In this document: positions 40,139-49,310 of the stretch, in pieces | Layout: every line of letters begins with the position of its first letter | How positions within the stretch are numbered: position 1 is the stretch's first letter | DNA from: Thelonectria olida | Lineage: Eukaryota; Ascomycota; Sordariomycetes; Hypocreales; Nectriaceae | Direction of reading: 5' to 3' | NCBI GenBank assembly: GCA_020736575.1 | Contig: JAGPYM010000024.1 | Span: 372,001-436,000, forward strand | Length of the DNA stretch: 64,000 nucleotides | The notes under the pieces: generated by a model | Seen by the model: the letters and a program-made list of their open reading frames with translations, nothing else | Database searches by the model: none | What the model was told of the DNA's origin: nothing | Made by a program: the position numbers and the translations under genes

Positions 40139-40448
40139 AAGCGAGGCAGTACTATTGCTTCTCCCTTAATCAACCGGTCTGCGAATATCCCAACTTTCAC
40201 TTAAAATCCTCCAGTACCCGAGGCCACTTTGTGAGCACCTGAGACGAAGCTAAAGGCACACGCGGATGTGCATTATCGTTATTTCCGACCTGGGTCCTTG
40301 TTGCGATTGACGAGACGGTCAGCGATATCCCCCGAAAGGTCCGTGGAAACACCATCGAAGCGATGAAGACAACCATGGTCGAGCACATGATTGACTTTAA
40401 AGTCTAGGCAACGGCAGTCATACTCTTCAGAAGGATCAGTCCTTCCCA

Positions 40449-41200
40449 ATGGCCGACCGTCCAGTCAGAGAGTCGATCCGGGAAATAGACGGTAATTCCT
40501 GGCTTATCGGGAACAAACTCCTGCTTTCACGCGCTTCTCTTTCAGAGTGTACCTGGGGAGACGGAAATGGCGGAGGATACTCGATCTCCGACGCACCACT
40601 TCCACTGCCAGAGAGTCGACCTCTATCGGACACGAGCGATATCAAGTTGGTATACGATGGTAACGATGCTAGGGGGTCTCTGCCGTCTTCAGCATTGGCG
40701 ATGCCTTCTGTAAAATCAGGATTCTGGATGTGCCAGACGTGACGAGAGAGCACGTCACGCTGGCATGGCTCCACAAACGCACTTGGAGCTTTGCTATTCC
40801 TGATGTTATCCACCACGCCGAATACGATGGCCGCTACTATATTGTACTGAGCCGGACTCCCGGAGAAACTATCGACAGCTTGTGGGCAACTTTGGATGAG
40901 TCTATGAAACAACACTATGCGGAGAGGATTGTTGATATCTGTACGGAACTGGCGGTCCCTGCTGACGGGAGCAGCAGCATCAGCGGCGTGGACGGAGATG
41001 CTCTGTCGGAACGATATTTGTGTGGGCGAAAGGTGGACTGCAGTCCACAGAATCTACGCAAGACCTGCTTGCTGCTCGGCATGGACTGCTCGACTCTTGT
41101 ATTCTACGGTAGCAGCCATGTCGAGTGGTTGAGCCAGAGTGGAAGGTGCCATCGTGTGTGCAAGTAGCCGTTGTAGAAGGGTTTAATATTCAATGTCGTT
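40449..41200 (+). pseudogene. Protein-kinase-like (APH family) pseudogene
   Basis: Pieces of a fungal phosphotransferase/APH-like kinase lie in two frames. SDIKLVYDGNDA in one frame is followed, after a shift at the G run near 40,675, by AVFSIGDAFCKIRIL, then TREHVTLAWLHKR, IPDVIHHAEYDGRYYIVLSR, PGETIDSLW and GMDCSTLVFYG. Intact relatives continue with an HxDxxxxN catalytic loop; here the frame is wrong at that place, and VEPEWKVPS-like sequence is found only in another frame before it ends. At least two frame breaks and the missing catalytic loop mean it is inactive. Intact family members phosphorylate small molecules or remain uncharacterised in fungi. Confidence 0.6.
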
Positions 41201-41339
41201 TTCGTAGAGAGTTACTACAGTACCATACATGAAAAGGGGAAACTATACAGTTTATGTTCACTGGCATCGCTCTTTGTCCCTGCACCACTCTTTCAAGCTC
41301 GCTTAAACTGGATGGGTGGCTGCCTAAAATGCCAGAATG

Positions 41340-41530
41340 GGGTGTGTGGGCTCATTGGCTCATCATTTACAATCTGATTGGCTCACTTCCAAGCTCATTG
41401 GCTCATTTTCAGGCTCAGTCCCATGTCAGACTCGTTGGCTCATGCGGGGCTCGTTGGTCCAAAAATGGCGCATTGGCTCATTTGGCGAAAAATGGCTCAT
41501 TTGGCGAAAAAGGGCTCATCATGGGCGCAC
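41340..41530 (+). repeat. TTGGCTCATT-rich array, left copy
   Basis: Five TTGGCTCA motifs at irregular spacing, four of them as ATTGGCTCA, plus several GGCTCAT half units. The reverse complement (AATGAGCCAA) forms a denser array at 44,262-44,415. It lies upstream of the C2H2 gene at 42,088, in sense orientation. Confidence 0.7.
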
Positions 41531-41850
41531 TGAGCTCATCTGCCTCCGTTCTTGCTGACTCTGGATTCCCCCACCCTCCCTGTCCATCACTTTTTCCCCC
41601 CACAAATGGTACAGGTGAAACCACCGTTTTCCCCTGTACCACCACACATAGTACAAGTGCTCATGATGGCTTTCGTCGCAAGTTTCTTGTGCCTTAGGAT
41701 TGAGACATCTCCTGAGTTAATGAGTAATACACGGGTATGTGAGGAAGGATCCACGGACCTGACGGTGGAAAGTAGTACACGACAAGATAATTGAGCTTGG
41801 GTCTGCAACGATGGTGCAAGTTAGGTAAGAGTTCCGGGTCAAACACGACG

Positions 41851-41858
41851 TATAAATA
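41851..41858 (+). promoter_or_regulatory. TATA box for the four-exon C2H2 gene
   Basis: TATAAATA about 235 bases upstream of the ATG at 42,088. The spacing implies a 5' leader of about 200 bases. No other gene is visible in 41,200-42,087. Confidence 0.45.
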
Positions 41859-42087
41859 GCCAAATTACTGCGCATTCATGAGTTCATGTGGCGACAGGAG
41901 CCCATGTGATAAGTTATCCACTCTGTCCATCTTTCCCAATCCAGCATGGCTGATCTCATTAGTTCCACTCTGCCTCCTGGGCGCATTGATTGGCATTTTG
42001 GGCGGAGCAAAGAGATGCTTTTGCAACCAAGCCTCCACGTCCGAGTCGCCCTCTTGTTTCCCATTCTTGCTCTCAAGAAACCTCGCG

Positions 42088-43258
42088 ATGCCTGTGATAG
42101 AATGCAGCGCTTGTCTGAGGAATTTTGAGAACGAAGACACGTATCGAAGTCACCTTCAATATCACGAGGTATGCACACTCCGTCTTCCAAGGGAGACGAT
42201 TAGCCCCTAACCTTCGGCAGCATCGTGCTACAGAGCTGCTGCAAGAGCTTCAGGAATGCCTGCACCACATTTCGGCCCAACCGCGCCTGATCAACGCCCA
42301 TTCGAGTCCTACCTCGCGATCTTCTCCAACCAGTCAGCCCATTTCCGGAACGCATTCTTGGGTATGCCCCCATCCAGATTGCGCGGGAAAGCTTAAGAAG
42401 GCATCCTTCAAGCGACGAAAGGATCTCGTGCGACATGTCGAGGCCCGTACGTTGTTGCCCTCAATTGGTCTTATAGAGCAAGCATGGTGACCCCAATCAA
42501 GATCAGGAGTGCGAAGAAGAATGCGTATTCTGCGGGACTGAGATATTGCGAGTTCGGAAGTACTTCACGCATTACGACATATGCTCCATTCGGCTTGAAC
42601 AACGACGGACTGGGATCATGTCGGAGGAAAAAGACAAGGAGATGCGGGACAAGCGACGAGTTCTACATGAAGCCACCGATCTTTGGCTGGAAAAGATGCT
42701 TCGTCCGGCTGCGCCCAACAAAGTGACTAGGCGGAAGCGAAAGGTAGCGGCTAACGCGGTCGAACTCAGAATCACGAGCAATGATGCTGCTCACGCCCAT
42801 GGCCATTCGCGACTGAGCCCAGATCATGGGCCACCGCGATTGGATGCAAACATAATACAAACAGGTCAGTATCCCACCGAGTCGCCCATTGCTATCCTTA
42901 CCCTGTGTCAGATATGACGTACTTGAACGACTCCCGAGCAACTGAACTTGAAGCGAACGTTGATGGAAACACAATGATGACCATCTCAACATTTTCTTCG
43001 ATGAATAACCTCTTACAAGAGATGGATGTTGGGCGCATGGCAACCCTTCCTGCATTCGATTTGTCGACAATCCCTGACTCCTCCCTTCTACCCCGAGCTC
43101 CCGTTGTTACATCCTATACCATGGATGAGCCGTACCACATCAATTCTGGTTACCAACTCACAGGGTCGGGCGTCAACCATCTTGCTAATGGAGCCGAGTC
43201 TGACCCGTATCTACCACTAGGCAATCACCCCAGCGCCGGGCCGGAGTTTCAGACTTAG
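42088..43258 (+). CDS. C2H2 zinc-finger protein, four exons (338 aa)
   Basis: Exons 42,088-42,168, 42,221-42,446, 42,502-42,864 and 42,912-43,258; introns of 47-55 bases all keep frame, and the third exon boundary was chosen because it rebuilds a finger. Finger 1 is CSACLRNFENEDTYRSHLQYH. Finger 2 is CPHPDCAGKLKKASFKRR then KDLVRHVEAH, completed across intron 2. A third, CVFCGTEILRVRKYFTHYD, resembles a C2H2-type module. The rest is a basic helix (NKVTRRKRKVAANAVELR) and an acidic, Ser/Thr-rich C-terminus that may be an activation region. Likely a nuclear DNA-binding regulator. It ends 20 bases from the end of the convergent gene. Confidence 0.7.
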
Positions 43259-43278
43259 ATGGTTTGCCTAGAATGAAT

Positions 43279-44045
43279 CTATTGTGGTATGTCGCTGCCT
43301 TTTGGTGCTTGGAACTCGAAATTAGCACCGATGTGGTCGCTTGTCTCCTGCATCTGCTGGACAATCCCTTCGAGCTCAGAGCTCTTTGGTAGCACCATCT
43401 TCGCCCAGTGTTGTAGCTCGTCGGGTACGACAAGTGCGAAAAAGATGGCTCGGCCGCTCACGATCCTAAAGCCAGTCCTCCCGTCTAGGATGGACCTCCA
43501 ATCCGTTAGTAAAAATGTCAATGGGTGGAAATAGATACATACAAGCCACCCTTCTTCATCGGTACTGTCTTGCTTATGATCCCGGGAAGCCCGAGTCTCT
43601 CAGGGGGGATTTTCAACAAGCCATTTGGGGCGCGATAGGCGTTCAGCAAGTGTTTGTGTGAGCCCAAGTGGAATATGGCAACTGAATCACTCGTCCACAG
43701 GTTGACCATCAGGACCCTTAGCTCCGGATGTAGTCGGTTCAGGATGCAGTAGTCGTCAACATTTGGCCCGTACGATTTGAAGAGGCCCAGGGAGCATTCT
43801 GGGAAAAAGGATTCGATAACACACCGAACTTGCTTCTATTTGTCAGTATTGACGAGAGCGGGGGAGGGGTCTCGCACCTCATTCTCTAAGATGTTGACCT
43901 TGGCGAATGTCAAGCCACGCGTGTTCTTGAAGTAATAGCCAACTTCATCCAAGATCGCATCGACTGTCTGTCCTAGTTCGGAATCCTCTTGATAAAAGCA
44001 GCCAAGCTCTTCGATCAGCTTCTTCGGATCGTCTGGTGAGGCCAT
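43279..44045 (-). CDS. Unknown protein (225 aa), three exons
   Basis: Exons 44,045-43,878, 43,835-43,543 and 43,495-43,279, with introns of 42 and 47 bases, all in frame. The start is MASPDDPKKLIEELG; the frame is open further upstream but without ATG support. Globular sequence throughout: VDAILDEVGYYFKNTRGLTF, KQVRCVIESFFPECSLGLF, VDDYCILNRLHPELRVL, NLWTSDSVAIFHLG, AIFFALVVPDELQHWAKM. No motif assigns a reaction. It is tail-to-tail with the C2H2 gene, and both have a TTGGCTCATT array upstream in their own sense, which suggests joint regulation. Confidence 0.65.
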
Positions 44046-44261
44046 CGTGGTATTGGGTGCCCAAGGTTCAACGAGGGATTTGGAGAATTTCTCGTACCAG
44101 CGGGCGGTCAAGGCTGGCAGAAAGTCGCAAGCCTTGTCCACGAATGAATGAATTGCTTTATTTTACGCCCGGGGCTAAGCCTAAAAGGGTCCACAAGGCC
44201 TGCCACCGAAGGTCTGTTAGGACCCAGATGATGTGGCGTAGCTCCGGCCGCCCCAGTCGAA

Positions 44262-44415
44262 GAGACAATGAGCCCAATGATCCCAATGAGCCAAATGAGC
44301 CCAATGAGCCAAATGAGCCAAATGAGCCAAATGAGCCAAATGAGCCAAATGAGCCCAATGAACCAAAATGAGCCCAATGAGCCCAAATGAGCCAAATGAG
44401 CCAATTGAGCCAATT
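44262..44415 (-). repeat. TTGGCTCATT array, right copy (9-base units)
   Basis: On the plus strand the unit is AATGAGCCA with 9-base periodicity over about 150 bases and CCCAATGAG variants. Read on the minus strand it is TTGGCTCATT, the same motif as at 41,340-41,530, placed about 215 bases upstream of the minus-strand gene start. The Asn-Glu-Pro plus-strand frame is a by-product. Confidence 0.85.
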
Positions 44416-44419
44416 TGCC

Positions 44420-45200
44420 ACCATTAGCGAGCGGCTAGGTTACTTTGCACGCAGATGTCTAGTTTAGCCGTGCTCGTATGGAACTACGGAGGAATCCACT
44501 TCGAGGGCCAATCTCTCAATGAACAAGGTGTATATGCTAGCGACGTCTTTGTCTTCCCTCTGTGAGAAGGCGCGAAGGCTCATAGTTATTCTCAACCTTC
44601 TAGCGCAAATTAGCAGTAATCTGAGGAAAGCATTTCATACTTCACTACAATCAACTTAACCATGGAGAGAACTGTCCAGATTCAGAGGCGCCCGGAACAC
44701 CCAGCCGGAAGTAACTTAACGTCAAGTCTAATGCAAGACATGGCCGGCGGTGGGAAGGCCCGCTCATCACGGACCGGCGTTCGTCTGATGGTTGGAGACA
44801 CGTAGGACAGTGAATCTGCATGTTGAAGAGCCGTGATTATCATTCGTGTTAGGTCTAACCAATTACTAGCTTGTGTGGGTGCCATGAACATGCATGATAC
44901 GGGTTGCGTAGCTGTCGACAACGCTTCAGTGTGGGGGGTAATCGAAGTCGGCCTGATGCACAACACCCGGTTTGAAGGCCTGTCAGCTCGTCGGATGGAG
45001 CGTGGGGAGTTTGGCTGGATTATGATAAACGGTGATCCGTTTGGTACACTGTAGGTCCAAAACGGATCCGGAGCTGGTTCCTTGAAAAGTATAAGAAGGC
45101 CAGATGCTCTCTCCTTGAAGGAAGGTCATTTTCACTTTCACATCCAACCTACAGCCCCAAGCTTTCAATCTTGTGCTTTGCTTTCTAAATCAACTTCATC
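44420..45200. other. Spacer and promoter of the AAA gene
   Basis: No other gene supported. AGTATAAGAAGG near 45,085 could serve as the TATA element of the AAA gene at 45,201. Confidence 0.4.
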
Positions 45201-47719
45201 ATGGCTACATTGAACACTGACGCATGGGCTGTGCGAGCTCCTACCTTCAAGGCGCACACACTTGACGGGTCTGCCGTACCAGAGTCTGCTTGCACGTCTC
45301 TGTCTTCTCCTCTTCACCAGACAACCCCGCCTACCAGTCCCGTTGATTCGGACTCGTTCACCTCTGAAGGCGAGAACCAAGAAATTACTCTTGCCCAACG
45401 CCTCGTGTCTGCTGTCGAAAACCTTATAACTGCAAAGCTTGCCGATGATTCTTCATCTGGTGGCAAGGACACCGATGCAGAGTGCAAGAAGCCTCAGCCC
45501 AGCCGCGCATCGACTTTGGCATACAAGCGCGTGGAAGAAGCGTGAGTAGACGAGTTGGCTATTCTAAACCCATATCTAACAGCATTGTAGTTGGGATGAC
45601 AAGACCTACAAGTACAAGATTGTGGAGGCAACTAAGTCTGGTGTTGGAGACCTTGACCAATACGTGTTTGTTGTGCGGGATAGGATCGGTAAGTTGCCTT
45701 AGGTTTGCCCGCGAGCTTTGCTAACAAAAGAATTATAGATAGAAGAACGCAGGATACGACATCATTCGTCGACATCAAGTCTACATCATTGCGAGATATT
45801 GTAAGGGGGGCGTGTTGCAACATTCGTGGTGTCTCCCTTGCAAAGGACACCCCTTCAGTACGAGTCCTGATATGCCATGATAATCGGAAACTAATGTTTC
45901 ACAGGTTGAACAAAATGTCCTTTTCCATGTCCGGCATGTCCTGAAGTCTCGTCACTCCAAAGCTATCGAGGATGAAGACGGGGAAATCCACAATCATTTG
46001 GGTCTTTTGGTGGACTATCTCGAAATCACATTTCGCTCTACCGAGGAGCACTTGTCTGCCCTCCTTGCAAAGCACGAGATCACTTACGACCTTCTCTGGG
46101 CCCTTTTCGAACCAAACACGGAGGTGTACACTACCTGCCGGGGTACTGACGCTCCCAGATGTGTGCTGTACAACCACTGCGAGGAGAGAGAGGAAATGGA
46201 TGGGTCCAAGTTCATGCATCTTGAGACTCGCTTTCTGAGCTCGGATGGAAAGTGTCTCGGCGAGGCCACCAGCAACAGTAAGATCCCTTTTTTCCGGGGG
46301 GGCAAGAAAATTGAGTTTCTCCCGGCGTATCCTTTGCAATACCATCCTAGCCGCGAAAGGGTTGCGCAGGAGCTAATTGGCTGCGGCCGCCGATTTGCCT
46401 CTTTGATTGGTATTCACCATCAGCAGTACGAGGGGAAAGCTTTTTCCTACGACGACAAAGGAGAAATCGTCAAACGGCACGTCAAGGGTCGGATTATGAT
46501 TGATGCTATCTGTTTTGAGGAACAGAACCCTGATCACCCGTTCCCACGAGTCCGAAAGACAGAACCAAGAGATCCGATTACGGACCCGATTGGTTCCCTC
46601 GGCCTGACAAATCTCGACCCGAGTCAGCTTGAGGAGAGCGATTTCATCATTTGCGGCCCTACTGTATTTGGGTTTTGCCTCAGTAGCAAAGCATTTTGTG
46701 AGTAGGCTTCGATCTAAGAGATACGGTTGACTAAGAATCTATCACAGTGGAGTTTGCTGTTGCCAACATCACCGAAATACCTTGGAGCCCTTCATCCTTT
46801 AAGGATGTTAAGATCCCAGAGAGTCAAAAGAAACCAATTTGGGCTCTGACCAAGGCATATCTTGATCGGGATGAGAGCGATGGCTTTAGGGACCTTGTTC
46901 AAGGGAAAGGACGGGGAATTAACTTTTTACTCTAGTATGATGCACTGCGAATGTCTACCAGACAAGAAGCTGATGTGATACTATAGTGGGCCTCCTGGTG
47001 TCGGGAAAACCCTGACAGCAGAAACAATTGCAGAGACCTACCGGATTCCACTCTACACAGTAAGGATTTCGCTACTATGCTTCGAAATGCCCTTTGCTGA
47101 CCAGTCAGGTGCCGGCTGGCCAGATCGGTGTGGATCCAGTCAAGGTGGAGCGGATCCTGACGAGTATCTTCAAGATCGCAAGCCGGTGGAAAGCCATCCT
47201 GCTTCTGGACGAGGCGGATGTATTTCTAGCTCAACGTTCGAACGATCCACATCTCAATGCACTCGTATCGGTCTTCTTGCGCGAACTGGAGCAGTACGAT
47301 GGCATTCTATTCCTGACGACAAACCGAGTGCAGTCGTTCGACGAAGCAGTGATTAGTAGGATTCATCTTGCTCTACAATATAATCCACTCGGACGAGATG
47401 CGCGCGAGGCCGTGTGGAAGTTCTTTTTGGGGCAGGCCAACACTAGGCACGGAAGTCCTGACTGTCCCCAGGATGCAGTTGACAAGCTAGCGGAGAAGGA
47501 ACTGAACGGCCGAGAGGTGTGTCACCACCCGTGTGGTAGAGCGAATTCTAACCACGAGTACAGATTAGGAATGCCGTTTTCGTAGCAAGATCAATGGCTC
47601 AGTACGAGGGGACAGTCGTGTGCGCGACGCATCTCAAAGAGTCCATTTCTGCAAGGGAACAGTTCCAGCGGGACTTTCAAGGAGCAGGAGCGGTCGACAA
47701 CCTTAACTCATACTTTTAG
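45201..47719 (+). CDS. AAA+ ATPase, fungal DUF7025-type, eight exons (724 aa)
   Basis: Exons 45,201-45,541, 45,591-45,688, 45,739-45,857, 45,905-46,697, 46,748-46,934, 46,987-47,059, 47,109-47,516 and 47,564-47,719; all seven introns are 47-52 bases with GT-AG ends, and the sum is an exact 724-residue frame. The N-terminal ~450 residues form the DUF7025-like region (LLVDYLEITFRSTEEHLSAL, RRFASLIGIHHQQYEGKAF). The AAA module has Walker A GPPGVGKT at 514-521 (the Tyr codon before it is split by intron 5), Walker B ILLLDEADVF with Asp572 and Glu573, sensor LFLTTNRV, and the arginine-finger region FDEAVISRIHLAL. Such ATPases remodel protein or membrane substrates; the substrate is unknown. No lesion is seen. 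Confidence 0.85.
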
Positions 47720-48136
47720 TGCTGGTGGGATGCCCCACAACGAGTATTGATTCTCAGAAAGGATATGCAATTGTCCATAGTCAGCCCGGAGGAGTTGCGT
47801 CATTGCTCGCGCCATGTTATCAAGATTGTCATAGCTCGAATGCAAATGTTCTACTCTTTTAGCTTTATTCACTGATGTGCAAGGGCGGCTACTAGTAACC
47901 CTGATGACTCGCTGAGTAGAGGCTGGAGACGCTGCGGGAAATGTGCAGAGTATGTGAGCAAACTCTCCCAAGAGCTCCAAGCCGAGAAATAGAGTCTTCT
48001 ATGTCATCTAGGACGAAGTTACACTTCTACCTAGTAGCCCACTTCACGTACAGCTGTGTGATACTTTTGATGCTTAAAAATAAAGAGAACCAATTCGCCT
48101 TCTCTTAGCTTTCTTTCAATAACAGCTCTTTTCACC

Positions 48137-48866
48137 ATGATTGACTCCGCAACCGAAGACCTGCAGGAACTCCGAGTCATGCAAGCTCGGTTGGACTCTG
48201 GCTGGTCATCACTTTCGGCTGCCGACGAACCTTCTCTGGACGAGCTTCGACCATCTTGGATACAATTTCCCGCTGGCAGCCCATCAATTGTATTCACTTC
48301 TGAGGCCCCAGCAATTAACTTTGACCCCAATGACCATATCCTTTACTTAAATATGGACCCAAAAGAAGGATACGAAACATTCAAACTCATCTATACGGAG
48401 CAAATGAAACAAATAAGGTTCATAGCTGTCCCCGTTGGAGAACCCGACCACTCATCACCGCTTGGCACCCCGTTCCAGAATCCAACACTTCTATAGGCGA
48501 TGGTTCCACGACAATCTCATTCCACTCTGCCCAAAACTCGAACGACTGTTTCTTGTACTGCCAGAAGGAGACCAGTTCCACCAAGCTTTGAGGTTTAAAA
48601 GCAATGAGCTGTGTAAGCAAATGGATAAGGGTGTACGGATAGGGGATACGCAATTGAAGGTCACCTGTGTGAAGCCGCAGGGGTCTCTGGCATGCCACGG
48701 CGGTAGCGCGGATGCATGTGAGTTGGTGAAGCTCATGTGTCGCTGGTTTCAGTGTATTAAGCTGGCACAGAGCTCGTTGAAGAGCCTCCAGCTCGATAAG
48801 CAGAGACTGGTACTCGGGAGCGGCCTCGCCATTCTGACTCAGTATATTAGATGGAATCGTCCTTGA
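48137..48866 (+). pseudogene. Fungal 2EXR-like remnant, frame-broken
   Basis: The first frame (48,137-48,496) contains INFDPNDHILYLNMDPKEG and MKQIRFIAVPVG, a pattern seen in the middle of fungal 2EXR-type proteins. It then changes frame near 48,440-48,490, and the second frame continues with WFHDNLIPLCPKLERLFLVL, LKVTCVKPQGSLACHGG and a helical tail. No GT-AG pair restores the frame by my reading. The N-terminal F/PRLP motif is absent. It could be a pseudogene, or a gene whose intron I have misread. Confidence 0.4.
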
Positions 48867-49310
48867 TGGAAGCCCAACGACGTTTCAAGCCCAACTGTAG
48901 CCGGGACACATGACGTACCTCGGGGAGTTCGCAGACGACCTGTCCTATTAATTTTCCGACTGCGAGGAAGTCACCGACAGAGAAGCCGAATGATGCCATC
49001 GCGTTGAGGACTGGCCGATGACGGACGGCTCGCCAGCGCGGTTTGGGTGAAGATGCCTGAGAAACGTTAAGTTCCGAAGGAGACGCAACGGACTTAACAA
49101 CTGCTTATTTAGAGGTCTACGTCCACGACGCTTGGAGCAGTTAGAACCACTAGCCTCAGATTCTGTACTTAAATACTTAGAGTACCTACCAGAGGCGGCC
49201 GTCGCCTGCATTAGATCCCTCTTGCTCATCCGACCGGACAAGCCAGTCCCCAACAAACAGAGCCAAAACTTCTCTATAATAACTCTTATTCATCCTTTGC
49301 GTCTATGTCC
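48867..49310. other. Spacer, possible boundary of the accessory block
   Basis: No gene. To the right the first gene is an intact, conserved housekeeping-type peptidase, so this interval is a candidate transition zone. No target-site duplication or terminal repeat is recognisable by eye. Confidence 0.35.

Noticed and set aside
44036..44424. Asn-Glu-Pro repeat frame and its Ile/Trp/Leu or Gly/Ser antisense frames
   Set aside because: By-products of the 9-base AATGAGCCA array.
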